Part shown: one piece after another, positions 43,734 through 54,526 of the stretch
Position numbering within the stretch: position 1 is the stretch's first letter
Layout of the letters: the number at the start of each line of letters is the position of its first letter
DNA from: an uncultured bacterium
Lineage (GTDB): Bacteria; Bacillota_I; Bacilli_A; RFN20; CAG-826
DNA length: 64,000 nucleotides
Direction of reading: 5' to 3'
NCBI GenBank assembly: GCA_949288485.1
Contig: CASEKC010000004.1
Coordinates: 1-64,000, forward strand
Position numbers and translations under genes: made by a program
Notes under the pieces: model-generated
Database searches by the model: none
The model's input: only the letters and a program-made list of their open reading frames with translations
Told to the model about the DNA's origin: nothing

Positions 43734-43798
43734 AGATAAATTTAAAATCTTTTAAATAAAAAGTGAATATTTTTTTGAATTGGAGCATTCTTGTATAT

Positions 43799-43822
43799 AA
43801 AGGGTTGGGATTTTTTCCCTTT
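43799..43822. other. Hairpin in the nudF-trxB divergent region
   Basis: AAAGGG (43799-43804) and CCCTTT (43817-43822) form a short stem followed by a T-run on the plus strand. No gene ends before it, so it may be a leader hairpin or attenuator-like element for trxB. A TATAAA just upstream (43796-43801) could be its -10 with TTGAAT at 43775-43780, but the spacing of 15 is poor. Bases 43823-43918 are AT-rich with nothing clear. Confidence 0.4.
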
Positions 43823-43918
43823 TTATTATATATATGTATATATTTATATTAATAAGTGCAAAATCATTTATTTTTATTCATTAATAAATTATATTTATAC
43901 ATAATACGAGGTTAAATT

Positions 43919-44827
43919 ATGGAAAGATTTGATACGATTATTATTGGAGCTGGCCCTGCTGGCGTAACTGCTGCTATTTATGCTCATAGAAGTGGTTTAT
44001 CTTATTTACTTTTAGAAAAAGGTGCAATTGGTGGTAAAGTTGTTACTGCTTACGAAATTGAAAACTATCCTGGAATTAGTAAAATCGGCGGAAGTGAATT
44101 GGCTTTAGATTTTAGAAAACAAGTTAAAGATATGGGCATTAATTTTAGACGTGAAGAAGTTATAAGTGTTGAAAAATTTGATGATCATTTATTTTTTGTA
44201 ACAACAAACAAAGATAAATATCAATGCGAATCAATCATTATAGGAACAGGAACAAAAGAAAACGAATTAAATTTACCAAAAGAAGATCAATTTAGAGGAA
44301 GAGGCGTTTCTTTCTGTGCTACTTGTGATGGTGCTTTTTATAAAGATAAAGATGTTGTTGTTTATGGAGGTGGAGATAGTGCGGTAACCGAAGCTACTTT
44401 TTTAGCTCCAATTGTTCATTCTATTACTATGATTTCTAGACATGAATTAAGAGGCGAAAGAAAAAACATTGAAAAATTAAAGGCTCATTCAAATGTTTCA
44501 TATTTACCAAACACTGTTATTACTGAATTAATTGGCGATGATCACCTTGAAGGAGTAAAAGTATTAACCGAAGGAAATAAAGTTTCAACTATAAAAACCG
44601 AGGGTATATTTGTATATATCGGTTCTAAACCTGAATTAAAATTCTTAAATCATTTAGATGTATTAAATTCAAAAGGATATATCGAAGTTGATAAAGAATT
44701 TAGAACTAAAGTTAAAGGTGTTTATGCTATTGGCGATGTCATTGAAAAGGAATTACGTCAAATTGTTACCGCAACTAATGATGGCGCAATTGTAATTCAT
44801 ACTTTACATAAAGATTTAGATAAATAA
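43919..44827 (+). CDS. trxB: Thioredoxin reductase
   Basis: 302 residues. IIGAGPAGVTAAIYAHRSGL is the FAD-binding motif, CATCDGAFYK (near 132-141) holds the redox-active cysteines, VVVYGGGDSAVTEA is the NADPH-binding motif, and GVYAIGDV the second FAD contact. It reduces thioredoxin with NADPH in the cytosol. GAGG ribosome-binding site present. Single gene with its own terminator. Confidence 0.95.
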   Translation: MERFDTIIIGAGPAGVTAAIYAHRSGLSYLLLEKGAIGGKVVTAYEIENYPGISKIGGSELALDFRKQVKDMGINFRREEVISVEKFDDHLFFVTTNKDKYQCESIIIGTGTKENELNLPKEDQFRGRGVSFCATCDGAFYKDKDVVVYGGGDSAVTEATFLAPIVHSITMISRHELRGERKNIEKLKAHSNVSYLPNTVITELIGDDHLEGVKVLTEGNKVSTIKTEGIFVYIGSKPELKFLNHLDVLNSKGYIEVDKEFRTKVKGVYAIGDVIEKELRQIVTATNDGAIVIHTLHKDLDK

Positions 44828-44831
44828 TGAA

Positions 44832-44857
44832 AAATGGTTTCCACATGGAAACCATTT
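44832..44857. terminator. Bidirectional terminator between trxB and lysS
   Basis: AAATGGTTTCC (44832-44842) pairs perfectly with GGAAACCATTT (44847-44857) across a four-base loop, between the convergent stops of trxB and lysS. Confidence 0.85.
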
Positions 44858-44861
44858 CATT

Positions 44862-46346
44862 TTACTTTTGATCTTTCATTGTTGGGAAGAGAATGACTTC
44901 TCTAATAGAAGGTTGATTGAGTAATAACATTACTAATCTATCAATTCCTATACCAATACCACCAGTTGGAGGTAATCCATAATCCATAGCTTCTAAGAAA
45001 TCATAATCCATTTCATTAGCTTCATCATCACCAAGTTCTTTAGCTTTAAGTTGAGCAACAAATCTTTCTTTTTGATCAATAGGATCATTTAATTCACTAT
45101 ATGCGTTAGCAAATTCCCATCCATTAATGAAAAGTTCAAATCTTTCTGTAAATCTTGGATCAGGACTCTTTTTAGTTAATGGAGAAACTTCAATTGGGTG
45201 ATGATAAACAAATGTAGGTTGAATAAGTTCGTCTTCACAAAGTTCTTCAAATAAAGCATTCATATAATATCCTGTTGAAGTCCAATGTTTTTCAATCTTG
45301 ATATTATATTTTTTACATAATTCTTGTGCTTCTTCTAAAGAAATATCTTCTTTAAAATCAACACCAGTTTTTTCTTTAACTAATTCAGACATTTCAACCC
45401 ATCTAAATTCAGGTCTAAAATCAATTTCTTTACCTTGATAATTTAAAACATCTGTTTTAATAACGTTTTTTAAAACATATCTAATTACATCTTCGCTTAA
45501 TTTTCTCATTGAAGATAAATCACCATATGCTTCATATAATTCAACGGTAGTAAATTCTGGGTTATGTCTTGTATCCATACCTTCATTTCTAAATAATCTA
45601 CCAAATTCATATACTTTTTCTAATCCACCAACGATTAATTTCTTTAATGGTAATTCTGTTGCGATTCTTAAATAAAAATCTTTATTTAAAGCATTATGAT
45701 GAGTAATAAATGGTCTAGCATTAGCTCCGCCTAAAATTGGAGAAAGAACACTAGTTTCAACTTCAGTAAATCCTAATAAATCAAAATAATGTTGCATACA
45801 TCTAATAATTTTTGGTCTTAAAAGAGCAACTTGTTTTGCTTCATCGTTCATAATTAAATCAACATATCTATGTCTATATCTTTCTTCAACATCAGTTAAA
45901 CCATGGAATTTTTCTGGTAATGGTCTTAAAGATTTTGTTAAGAAAGTGAATTCGGTAACTTTTAAAGTTAATTCGCCAGTTCTAGTTTTCATTAAATGAC
46001 CACCTAAACCAACGATATCGCCGACATCACATAATTTAAAAATAGCATAATTATCAGCATTAACTGTTTCAACGGAGATATATCCTTGAATTCTTCCTTC
46101 TTTATCTTGAATAGTTACAAATGAAGCTTTTCCCATTTTTCTAAGAAGCATAATTCTTCCAGCAACTTTTACTTCGGTAGGATTTGCTTCTAATTCTTCA
46201 TTCGTTTTTTCTCCAGCTTTTTCTTTACAAGTTAAAGTTGAATCTGTTCGATCGTATTTTTGGCCCCATGGATTGACACCAAGTTCGATTAATTTATTTA
46301 ACTTTTCTCTTCTTGCTAATTCTTGATCTGTTAACTTGTTTTCCAT
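44862..46346 (-). CDS. lysS: Lysyl-tRNA synthetase, class II
   Basis: 494 residues, the normal length. N-terminal OB anticodon-binding domain (VKVAGRIMLLRKMGKASF), then the class II core: YRHRYVDLI, motif 2 FRNEGMDTRHNPEFT and motif 3 GIGIGIDRLVMLL. It charges tRNA-Lys. AAAGGA ribosome-binding site. No T-box-like leader is seen in the 82 bases upstream. It closes the conserved Firmicutes block that starts at pth. Confidence 0.97.
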   Translation of the reverse strand: MENKLTDQELARREKLNKLIELGVNPWGQKYDRTDSTLTCKEKAGEKTNEELEANPTEVKVAGRIMLLRKMGKASFVTIQDKEGRIQGYISVETVNADNYAIFKLCDVGDIVGLGGHLMKTRTGELTLKVTEFTFLTKSLRPLPEKFHGLTDVEERYRHRYVDLIMNDEAKQVALLRPKIIRCMQHYFDLLGFTEVETSVLSPILGGANARPFITHHNALNKDFYLRIATELPLKKLIVGGLEKVYEFGRLFRNEGMDTRHNPEFTTVELYEAYGDLSSMRKLSEDVIRYVLKNVIKTDVLNYQGKEIDFRPEFRWVEMSELVKEKTGVDFKEDISLEEAQELCKKYNIKIEKHWTSTGYYMNALFEELCEDELIQPTFVYHHPIEVSPLTKKSPDPRFTERFELFINGWEFANAYSELNDPIDQKERFVAQLKAKELGDDEANEMDYDFLEAMDYGLPPTGGIGIGIDRLVMLLLNQPSIREVILFPTMKDQK

Positions 46347-46428
46347 AATCTTTTCCTTTCATTTTTTAAAACTATAATATTTTAATAAATTAAATACAAA
46401 AAATAAAATATTATTGATAAATTGCGAC

Positions 46429-47415
46429 TTAATATACTTTATTATCTTTCAAATAATTGTTTACAATTTCAAATAACGAGTCAACTGAAGTAATGGTAGT
46501 CGAGATTTCATTTTTCAACTTTTTAGTATTTGAAAACATATTGAAGAATTTTGGAGCAATACCTCTTAAAATAGATACAGCTTTTTGTTCGCCAAATTCT
46601 TCATTTAAAAGTGTTGTAAATTCTTTTAAATATTCAATTTGACCTTCTATTGTAGGTTCTTCTATTAAATCTAATTCATTATTTAAATAATGATTAATAT
46701 TTTTTATTAATAAAGGATTTCCAATTCCACCTCTAGCCACCGCTATAGCATCAGCTTTTGAAATCTCTAAAGCTTTTATTGCGTCATTAAGAGTAAAAAT
46801 ATTGCCACTAACAGCATAAGGTATTGTAATATATTTTTTTAAATCTTTTAAAGCTTCATAATGAGCTTCCCCAATATATAATTCTTTTTTTGTTCGACAA
46901 TGAATTGTTAAAAAAGAAACTCCAGCTTCTTCTAATGCTTTAGCTATTTCAATAACGTTATTTCGATCCCAACCTAAACGAATTTTTGCACTAACTGGTT
47001 TAGAAGATTTTTCTACTATACTTTTCATCATATCTTTCATAGCAGGAATATCCTTTAACCAACTACTTCCCCCATTAGATTTAGTAACTTTCGGAACTGG
47101 ACAAGCTAAATTTATATCTAAAACATCATAATCGGTATTACTTTTTTCTAATATATCTAAAGCTGTTAATAAAGTGTCTTTATTTCCACCAAAAAGTTGG
47201 ATAGCTAAAGGTTTATCACTTCCATCAGTTTTTATCATCTCAAATGTTCTCTTATTATTATAAATAAGGCCACAATCTGAAATCATTTCACTATAAGTAA
47301 TTGCACATCCGAACTTATTCAAAAACTTTCTATAAGAAAAAGAAGTTATTCCAGCCATAGGGGCTAGAATAACTTTTCCTTTTAATTCGAGATTTTTAAT
47401 TTTCAAATTTTCCAT
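46429..47415 (-). CDS. dus: tRNA-dihydrouridine synthase
   Basis: 328 residues. VILAPMAGITSFSYR is the FMN-binding start of Dus proteins and Cys105 in NLACPVPKV is the catalytic acid. KIRLGWDRNN, TIHCRTKK and AVARGGIGNP follow in the usual order. It reduces uridines in the tRNA D-loop. Of the DusB type by its place between ftsH and lysS, as in Bacillus. It starts four bases after the ftsH stop without a Shine-Dalgarno, so translation is probably coupled. Confidence 0.93.
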   Translation of the reverse strand: MENLKIKNLELKGKVILAPMAGITSFSYRKFLNKFGCAITYSEMISDCGLIYNNKRTFEMIKTDGSDKPLAIQLFGGNKDTLLTALDILEKSNTDYDVLDINLACPVPKVTKSNGGSSWLKDIPAMKDMMKSIVEKSSKPVSAKIRLGWDRNNVIEIAKALEEAGVSFLTIHCRTKKELYIGEAHYEALKDLKKYITIPYAVSGNIFTLNDAIKALEISKADAIAVARGGIGNPLLIKNINHYLNNELDLIEEPTIEGQIEYLKEFTTLLNEEFGEQKAVSILRGIAPKFFNMFSNTKKLKNEISTTITSVDSLFEIVNNYLKDNKVY

Positions 47416-47419
47416 TTAA

Positions 47420-49498
47420 TTAATCTTTTTTATCTTCAGCTGAATTAATTGTTTCTTTTTCTTCTTTTTTATCGACTGTTTCAACATTTTCACTTGTTGT
47501 TTCTTTTGTTTCAGCAGTTTTTACATCTTCAGTTTTAGTTTTATTATCTTCTTTAACTTCTTCTAAATGATCTTTATCATTAGGAAGTGAGCGATGTTCT
47601 AAAAGATAATTAATTTGTTCTTCAGTAATGGTTTCGTTTTCAAGAAGTGTTTTAGCAATTAATTCCATATCATCTTTTCTTTCGGTAATAATTTTAACTG
47701 CTAAAGCATGAGAATCATCGACAATTTTTCTAACTTCTCTATCGATTTCATTTGCAACATCTGCAGAGAAATTCTTTTGAGTATTGTAATAATCTCTTCC
47801 TAGGAAAACGTTTCCGCTTGGTTTTTCATATTGAATAGGACCTAAAGAAGACATACCATATTCAACAACCATGCTTCTTGCAATTTGTGTAGCTCTTTCA
47901 ATATCGTTACTTGCTCCAGTAGATACATCGTTAAAGAAGATTTCTTCAGCAACACGACCACCAAGTAAGCCACAAATTTCAGCTTCTAATTCTTTTTTAG
48001 TTAATAAGAATCTATCTTCATCTGGTCCCATTAAGACATGTCCACCAGTTCTACCACGAGGAATGATAGTAATTTTTCTAACCTTATCAGCATCTGGTAA
48101 AGTCAAACCAATAATAGCATGTCCACTTTCATGATAAGCAACTCTAAGTCTTTCTTTATCACTTAAACCTTTTGTACTTCTAGCAGGTCCAGCAATTCTT
48201 CTATCAATAGCTTCATCAATATCTGAAAGTGTAATAAAATCTTTCTTTTCTCTAATAGCTAAAATAGCAGCATCATTTAAGATAGAAGCAATATCAGCTC
48301 CAGAGAAACCAACTGTTCTTTTTGCTAAGAAACTAAAATCAATTTTTGGATCTAATTTTTTATTTTTTGCATGGACTTTGAAGATAGCTTCTCTTCCAGC
48401 TCTATCTGGAAGTGAAACTGTAACTTGTCTATCAAATCTTCCAGCTCTTAAAAGTGCAGGATCAAGAACATCATCACGGTTAGTAGCTGCAATTACGATA
48501 ATTCCACTATTTTCTTCGAAACCATCAAGTTCAACTAATAATTGGTTAAGAGTTTGTTCTCTTTCATCGTTTCCGCCACCAAGTCCAGCTCCTCTTTGTC
48601 TACCAACAGCATCAATTTCATCAATAAAGATTACACATGGGGCATTTTGTTTTGCTGTTTTAAATAAATCTCTTACTCTACCAGCACCAACACCAACGAA
48701 CATTTCGACGAAATCAGAACCTGAAATAGAATAGAATGGAACACCAGCTTCCCCAGCAACAGCTTTTGCTAATAAAGTTTTACCAGTTCCTGGAGGACCA
48801 ACAAGTAAAATACCTTTTGGTAACTTAGCACCGTATTTTGTATATTTCTTTGGATCTTTTAAATAATCAACAACTTCAACTAATTCAGCTTTTTCGCTAT
48901 CGCATCCAGCGACATCATCAAATCTAACTTTTGAATCATCAACTTTTCTTGCTCTTGATTTATTAAAATCTAAAGCCTTTTGATTTCCTCCAGCTGAAGA
49001 CATAAGTAAACGGAAGAAGAATATAGCAATTGCAATCATTACAACAGTTGAAATAATTGTTGGTAACCATGCTATAAACCAGTTTTCAGTATAAATAGAA
49101 CCATAAATACCAGGATGTTGACCACATTCAATAATTTGTGAAGTCATTGCTTCAGCAAATGTTACAGTAACTGGATTTCCATTTTCATCAACACCAAATT
49201 CATAAGGATATGCATTAAATGCATCCTTACTCATTGTAAAAGTGAAGTATTCTTGGTTGTTATATGGTTTATCAAGTTGAATATAAACTTGTACTTCTTC
49301 ACCATTTTCTATAGCTGCTCCATATTGAACTTTATATTCATCTGAATCATCTAATACTAAACGAATACCATTATCAGTTGAAATACTTGCGTATTGTTGA
49401 TTATTAAAACCAACAAGGAAATAGATCATTAAACCTAAAAACGCAAAAAGTATTATATATATAAGGATATTAAACCAACTAAATCTTCTTTTCTCCAT
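47420..49498 (-). CDS. ftsH: ATP-dependent zinc metalloprotease FtsH
   Basis: 692 residues. Helix 1 (about 13-33), an extracytoplasmic domain, helix 2 (about 145-167), then the AAA module with [21 protein letters not shown] and the second-region-of-homology RAGRFDRQV, and the protease zinc site HESGH. The last 60 residues are acidic and Lys/Thr/Glu-rich, a divergent tail. It degrades membrane proteins and unassembled subunits. AAGGAG ribosome-binding site. Long reading frames on the opposite strand within it are codon-bias shadows. Confidence 0.97.
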   Translation of the reverse strand: MEKRRFSWFNILIYIILFAFLGLMIYFLVGFNNQQYASISTDNGIRLVLDDSDEYKVQYGAAIENGEEVQVYIQLDKPYNNQEYFTFTMSKDAFNAYPYEFGVDENGNPVTVTFAEAMTSQIIECGQHPGIYGSIYTENWFIAWLPTIISTVVMIAIAIFFFRLLMSSAGGNQKALDFNKSRARKVDDSKVRFDDVAGCDSEKAELVEVVDYLKDPKKYTKYGAKLPKGILLVGPPGTGKTLLAKAVAGEAGVPFYSISGSDFVEMFVGVGAGRVRDLFKTAKQNAPCVIFIDEIDAVGRQRGAGLGGGNDEREQTLNQLLVELDGFEENSGIIVIAATNRDDVLDPALLRAGRFDRQVTVSLPDRAGREAIFKVHAKNKKLDPKIDFSFLAKRTVGFSGADIASILNDAAILAIREKKDFITLSDIDEAIDRRIAGPARSTKGLSDKERLRVAYHESGHAIIGLTLPDADKVRKITIIPRGRTGGHVLMGPDEDRFLLTKKELEAEICGLLGGRVAEEIFFNDVSTGASNDIERATQIARSMVVEYGMSSLGPIQYEKPSGNVFLGRDYYNTQKNFSADVANEIDREVRKIVDDSHALAVKIITERKDDMELIAKTLLENETITEEQINYLLEHRSLPNDKDHLEEVKEDNKTKTEDVKTAETKETTSENVETVDKKEEKETINSAEDKKD

Positions 49499-49560
49499 GT
49501 TTTCTCCTTTTTTACACGCCTAAATAATTTTAATATAAATAATAGTTTTTTTATAGAGAA

Positions 49561-50796
49561 TTACTTTATTTTTATCAAATTTTCTATATCAAAAACTAAA
49601 AATGATTTATTTGTATATCTAACTTTTTCCATATAACGAGGTAGATAAATTAATTCACCATTTTTTGAATAAACACCCGGCCAGATTTTTCGATAAGAAG
49701 TTGGAAGTTTCATATCAATAAATATCTTAGAAACTCTTTTTTCCTGCCCCTTATAAGAATAAAAATCGTCTCTAGACACCGGATGAATAATAATACTATC
49801 ATAATTTGAAAATATTTCATTATATTTTGTATCTACTAAAAAGCGAAAATACTTATTACCTTCTCTAGTAAGCTCAAAATAGTAATTTGATTCATAAATC
49901 TTATCTATTTTTAAATAGCCATATTCAATAAAAATATAATAAGAAGAACCATCAATCTTTTCTTTAATGTTTTTATTTAAAAATAGTTTTAGATAAATAT
50001 CATTTATTTTGTTTTTGCTAAAATTTTTAAAAAAAGGAAACAATGAAAGATAATAATAAAATAGATTTATAAAATCATTTATATCCATTTTTTTACATTT
50101 TTCTACATTTAAACGATTCTTTTTAATTAATTTTTCAAATGATTTATTTTCAATTCGTTTCTTTTTATTTCCTTCTTTTATTTCAAGTAAAATACTTTTT
50201 ATTTCTTTATCACTTAAATTTTTAATATATTCATTACGAATTTTATTTCGTTTATATTTATTATCAAAATTTGATTTATCAATATTGAAAGGAATATTGT
50301 TTTTTATACAATAAATTTCTAAATCTTTTTTTCGATATGATAAAAGAGGGCGAATATAGCAAACATCATCTTTATAAATTAATGTTTTTAATCCATAAAA
50401 AGTAACATAAGAATTTCTTTCTTTTTGAAGAATATAAGTTTCAATTAAATCATCTAAATTATGGGCAATTAAAGTGGCTTCGTATTCATTTTTATATTTT
50501 TCAAAAATTTCTTTAAAAAAATCATAACGGATTTTACGAGCCCACGATTCGATATTTTTATCTTCTTTTTTATAAAAAACTTCTTTTTTAAATACTTTAA
50601 TATTATATTTTTTAGCAAATTTTAATAATTCTTTTTCTTCATAATCGCTTTCATCTCTTAAATGATAGTTAATAAAAGCAATATCAAAAGAAATATTATT
50701 ATTTAATAATAAAGAAACTAACGCCATTGAATCCGGCCCAAAAGAGCAGCCAACTAAATATTTTTTATTCGTTTTGATTATCTTCTTTAATTTCAT
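49561..50796 (-). CDS. tilS: tRNA(Ile)-lysidine synthetase
   Basis: 411 residues from the ATG at 50796 (an ATG at 50811 would add five). The PP-loop reads GCSFGPDSMALV, so the usual SGGxDS has Phe in place of the first Gly. AFINYHLRDESDYEE, IAHNLDDLIETYIL and YIRPLLSYRKKDLEIY follow as in TilS. It attaches lysine to C34 of tRNA-Ile so that AUA is read as Ile. The C-terminal 170 residues are poorly conserved and Lys-rich. The start overlaps rqcP by about 30 bases. Confidence 0.9.
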   Translation of the reverse strand: MKLKKIIKTNKKYLVGCSFGPDSMALVSLLLNNNISFDIAFINYHLRDESDYEEKELLKFAKKYNIKVFKKEVFYKKEDKNIESWARKIRYDFFKEIFEKYKNEYEATLIAHNLDDLIETYILQKERNSYVTFYGLKTLIYKDDVCYIRPLLSYRKKDLEIYCIKNNIPFNIDKSNFDNKYKRNKIRNEYIKNLSDKEIKSILLEIKEGNKKKRIENKSFEKLIKKNRLNVEKCKKMDINDFINLFYYYLSLFPFFKNFSKNKINDIYLKLFLNKNIKEKIDGSSYYIFIEYGYLKIDKIYESNYYFELTREGNKYFRFLVDTKYNEIFSNYDSIIIHPVSRDDFYSYKGQEKRVSKIFIDMKLPTSYRKIWPGVYSKNGELIYLPRYMEKVRYTNKSFLVFDIENLIKIK

Positions 50797-51037
50797 CTTT
50801 AAGCACTTCATACATTTTAAAAGAATCTTCTTTTAAAATGTGGTCTTTTATTAATAAAACTTTTACTATTAAATGATGTCTACCTAAAGTTAAATCTAAA
50901 ATATCACCTTCTTTAACTTCGCTAGAAGGTTTACATGGATGATTATTAAGAAAGAAAATATCTCTAGAAACTAATTCTTTAGCTACACTTCTTCTTTTAA
51001 TTAATCTACTTACTTTTAAAAATTTATCTAATCTCAT
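50765..51037 (-). CDS. rqcP: S4-domain protein RqcP (YabO-like)
   Basis: 90 residues consisting of a single S4 RNA-binding domain: MRLDKFLKVSRLIKRRSVAK and GDILDLTLGRHHLIVKVL. In Bacillus RqcP works with RqcH in ribosome quality control to add C-terminal alanine tails. The position between mfd and tilS is the same as in Bacillus. It overlaps both neighbours. Confidence 0.88.
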   Translation of the reverse strand: MRLDKFLKVSRLIKRRSVAKELVSRDIFFLNNHPCKPSSEVKEGDILDLTLGRHHLIVKVLLIKDHILKEDSFKMYEVLKDEIKEDNQNE

Positions 51038-54000
51038 TTTTTAAAGCCTCTTCGTGTATAACTTTTAAAACTTCTAATAATAATTTATCATAATCATCAT
51101 TTTTAAGAATGATTATTTCAATAGATTTATTACGATAAGTCAATTTTAATCTATTAATAAAATTAATTAATTTCATAAATATAGTTGTACCTATTGCATT
51201 AATTGATGAAAATTCAATAGATAAAATAAGATTTATAGAATTTTGGGTATTTTTAAGTTCACTGAATTCTTGAAATGTTAAATATATATCGATTTCTCTT
51301 TGTTTTAAGATATTCACAAATGAAGGAGGTATTTCTCCACCAAAAATATCTTTAATGTGTTTAGATAAATTTTTGAGTTTATCAAAAGTATCAGCTTCGC
51401 TTATTTTTTGATATAACTCGATTTTTTCATTATCTGAAGCAAAGGAAGAAGGAATATAAGCATTTTCAATGACGGTTGTTGTAGCTTTAGGTTCATTTTC
51501 TTTAATAATTTGGCCATCTTTCTTTTCTTTTAAAGCTTCATTTAAAAGTTTTAAATATAAATCAATTCCAACATCATCGATAAAACCAGCTTGTTCACGG
51601 CCTAAAATTTCTCCTGCACCTCGAATAAGTAAATCTCTTTGAGCAATTTTAAAACCACTACCTAATTCAGTGAAATCTTGTAATGCTTTAAGTCTTTTTT
51701 TAGCTTCATCATTAATCTTTTTGTTTTTATCAATTAAAAGATAACAATAAGCCATTCTATCACCTCGACCAACTCTTCCTTTAATTTGATAAAGTTGAGA
51801 AAGTCCAAATCTATCAGCATCATCAACAATAATTAAATTAGCGTTTCTAACATCAATACCATTTTCAATAATTGAAGTAGCTAGTAATAAATCAATATCG
51901 TTTAAATAGAAATCTGCCATTACATTATTTACATCGTTTTTATCCATTTTTCCATGAACAACTCCAACTCTAATTTCTGGTATCATTCTTTGAATTTTTA
52001 CACCTAATTCATAAATATCAGAAATATTATTATGGACAAAATAAACTTGTCCACCTCTAGCAAGTTCTCTTTCAATAATTTCTTTTAAAACCTTTTCGTC
52101 TTTTTGAATAACATAAAGTTGAATTGGAAGTCTTTCTTTAGGTGGAGTTTGAATTGTTGAAACACTCTTTAAACCGACTAAAGAAGATTGCAAAGTACGT
52201 GGAATTGGAGTTGCTGAAAGTGTTAAAACATCGATATTTTCAGTATTTAATTTAATTTTTTCTTTTTGTTCGACACCAAATCTTTGTTCTTCATCAATAA
52301 TTAAAAGACCAAGATCTTTAAATTTTACTTTATTCGATAAAGCTTTATGTGTTCCTATTAATAAATTTATTTTTCCTTTTTCTAAATCATCTAAAATAAG
52401 TTTTGTTTCTTTTCCGCTTTGATTTCTAGTTAAAAGTTTGATATTCACATCAAATTTTCTAAATCTATCAAGAGCAACTTCAAAATGTTGTTTTGCTAAA
52501 AGTGTTGTAGGTGCTAAAAGCAAAACCTGTTTATTACTTAAAATAGCCTTAAATGCTGCACAAAAAGCAATTTCTGTTTTTCCAAAACCAACATCACCAC
52601 ATAAAAGACGATCCATTGGTTGCTCTTTTTCCATGTCTTCCTTTATTTCTTTTAAAGATTTCTTTTGGTCATCAGTTAATTCGTGCTTAAATTCCGCTTC
52701 AAATTCAGCTTGAAGTTCATCATCGTTATCAAATTTAATACCCTTAATTAAAGCTCTATTTTTATATAAAACTAATAGTTTATCTGCTAAATCATTAACC
52801 TTATCTTTGATTCTTTTCTTTGTTTTTTTCCACGTGTCACTATGTAAAGACGATAATTTAGGGATTCTTCCTTCTTGCCCAGCATATTTTCTTATTAAAT
52901 TAAAAGAATATAAAGGAACAAAAAGTTCATCATTTCCAGCAAACTTTATCTCAAGGTAATCTTCTTTTTTTCCTTGTAATTCCATTTGACTTAACCCAAT
53001 ATATTGCCCAATTCCGTATGTTTCATGAACCACATAATCACCTTGTTCTAACTCTTGATAACTTCCCAAAATTACACCTTCTTTAAATTTAGAAGAATAA
53101 GTTAAATTTGTATGTCTTGAGTTAAATAATAATTTTGAAGTTACAATTGCAAAACTATCATTTTTATCTTCAATTGCAATATTAAAATCAGCAATAATTA
53201 TGTTTATATCTTCACTAAATTTATCTTCGATTTTATCTAAAATTGCAAAATCTCGATGTAAAAATTTTAAATAATCAACTAGAGAAGTAAATTCATCTTT
53301 ATTTTTTACTATAAATAATACTTTTTTAAACTCAGTTAAATATAAATCAACTATTTTTTGATATTCAACACCTCTTTTTGCTTCAAAAATTGGTGATGAT
53401 AAAGGAATATTGATCATATTATTATGAGTAAAATCAAAAGATGAAATATAGGAAATCTCTAAAACACCATCATCACTTAAACCTAAATTATTATTAAAAT
53501 ATTCAAGATGGGTTAAACTTTTTCCACTATCAAATAAATCCATTAATAATTCATGTGATTCTAAATAAAGTTGTTTTTTTGATTCTAAAACATCGTTTTC
53601 TTCTAAGATGATTTCAATATATTCATCTAAATAAGAAAGGATTGTTTTATGTGAATTTTTTAAAAACCCATAATATTTATAAAGTGTAGGTTGAAAATTA
53701 TTATTGATTAAATTGTCACAATCTTCGTTAATTTGAGCTTCAAAAATATCTTTTAAGTCATTTCTAACTCTTTTTAAATCTTCTTCTTTTCTAAAATTCA
53801 TCTTTTTTTCGATATTCGATCTTTCTTCTTCATTAAAAATTAATGTTGTAGCTGGTAAAATATCGATTTTATCCATCGTTGAAATGGAAGATTGAGTTGC
53901 AATATCAAAAAAACGAATAGATTCAATAGAATCATCAAAAAATTCAATTCTTATTGGATTATCATAATTCATTGTAAAAATATCGATGACATCACCTCTT

Positions 54001-54509
54001 GAAGCAAATTGAAGCGATTGATCAATTTTTGGAACTTTATAATAACCAAGTTCACTTAGTTTTTTTATTAAATCTTCAAAATTATAAGTTTCATTAACCT
54101 TTAAAGAGATAATTGAATCTAAGAACTCTTCTTTTTTTGGATAATATCTAAAAAATGATGATGGCGTAAAAATAAAAATCTTGTGGGATGAAGTAACCAT
54201 TTTATATAAAGCATAAATTTTATTAGCTAAAATATCTTTACTTTCAGAGATGTATTCAACTCTTATCATCTCATTTTCCAAAAATAAAATAATATCATCC
54301 TTATTTATTAAATTTGCGAGAGATGAATATAATTTATTAGCTTTATATGATGAAGAACATAATAAAACAATATTTTTATCATAGTTTTCTAAATATTTTT
54401 TATATGTTAAAAATGTTCCACCAATTATTTCGTCAACACCAAAAAAAACCTCCTTACTATTTTTGGAGGGGGTAAAATATTTTAATAAATCATTTAAATA
54501 ATTAATCAA
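51024..54509 (-). CDS. mfd: Transcription-repair coupling factor
   Basis: 1161 residues, the usual length. The N-terminal UvrB-like domains, the RNA polymerase-interacting domain (QGDYVVHETYGIGQY), then the RecG-like motor with Walker A CGDVGFGKTEIA, the DEEQ box in IIDEEQRFG, SATPIPRTL and QIKGRVGRG, and the TRCF C-terminal domain. It displaces RNA polymerase stalled at DNA damage and recruits UvrA. The start appears to be TTG at 54509, with AAGGGAG 12 bases upstream; no ATG lies within the first 75 codons. Confidence 0.96.
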   Translation of the reverse strand: MINYLNDLLKYFTPSKNSKEVFFGVDEIIGGTFLTYKKYLENYDKNIVLLCSSSYKANKLYSSLANLINKDDIILFLENEMIRVEYISESKDILANKIYALYKMVTSSHKIFIFTPSSFFRYYPKKEEFLDSIISLKVNETYNFEDLIKKLSELGYYKVPKIDQSLQFASRGDVIDIFTMNYDNPIRIEFFDDSIESIRFFDIATQSSISTMDKIDILPATTLIFNEEERSNIEKKMNFRKEEDLKRVRNDLKDIFEAQINEDCDNLINNNFQPTLYKYYGFLKNSHKTILSYLDEYIEIILEENDVLESKKQLYLESHELLMDLFDSGKSLTHLEYFNNNLGLSDDGVLEISYISSFDFTHNNMINIPLSSPIFEAKRGVEYQKIVDLYLTEFKKVLFIVKNKDEFTSLVDYLKFLHRDFAILDKIEDKFSEDINIIIADFNIAIEDKNDSFAIVTSKLLFNSRHTNLTYSSKFKEGVILGSYQELEQGDYVVHETYGIGQYIGLSQMELQGKKEDYLEIKFAGNDELFVPLYSFNLIRKYAGQEGRIPKLSSLHSDTWKKTKKRIKDKVNDLADKLLVLYKNRALIKGIKFDNDDELQAEFEAEFKHELTDDQKKSLKEIKEDMEKEQPMDRLLCGDVGFGKTEIAFCAAFKAILSNKQVLLLAPTTLLAKQHFEVALDRFRKFDVNIKLLTRNQSGKETKLILDDLEKGKINLLIGTHKALSNKVKFKDLGLLIIDEEQRFGVEQKEKIKLNTENIDVLTLSATPIPRTLQSSLVGLKSVSTIQTPPKERLPIQLYVIQKDEKVLKEIIERELARGGQVYFVHNNISDIYELGVKIQRMIPEIRVGVVHGKMDKNDVNNVMADFYLNDIDLLLATSIIENGIDVRNANLIIVDDADRFGLSQLYQIKGRVGRGDRMAYCYLLIDKNKKINDEAKKRLKALQDFTELGSGFKIAQRDLLIRGAGEILGREQAGFIDDVGIDLYLKLLNEALKEKKDGQIIKENEPKATTTVIENAYIPSSFASDNEKIELYQKISEADTFDKLKNLSKHIKDIFGGEIPPSFVNILKQREIDIYLTFQEFSELKNTQNSINLILSIEFSSINAIGTTIFMKLINFINRLKLTYRNKSIEIIILKNDDYDKLLLEVLKVIHEEALKNEIR

Positions 54510-54526
54510 GCTGAATAATATCTCCC

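Noticed and set aside
44862-46346. Mollicutes genetic code with TGA as Trp
   Set aside because: LysS, FtsH, Mfd and others are full length with TGG for Trp and show no internal TGA; the standard code fits.
46347-46428. T-box or lysine riboswitch before lysS
   Set aside because: Only 82 AT-rich bases, no specifier loop or T-box sequence seen.
47871-48734. Two long reading frames antisense to ftsH
   Set aside because: They mirror the codon pattern of a certain gene, have no ribosome-binding site and match no family I know.
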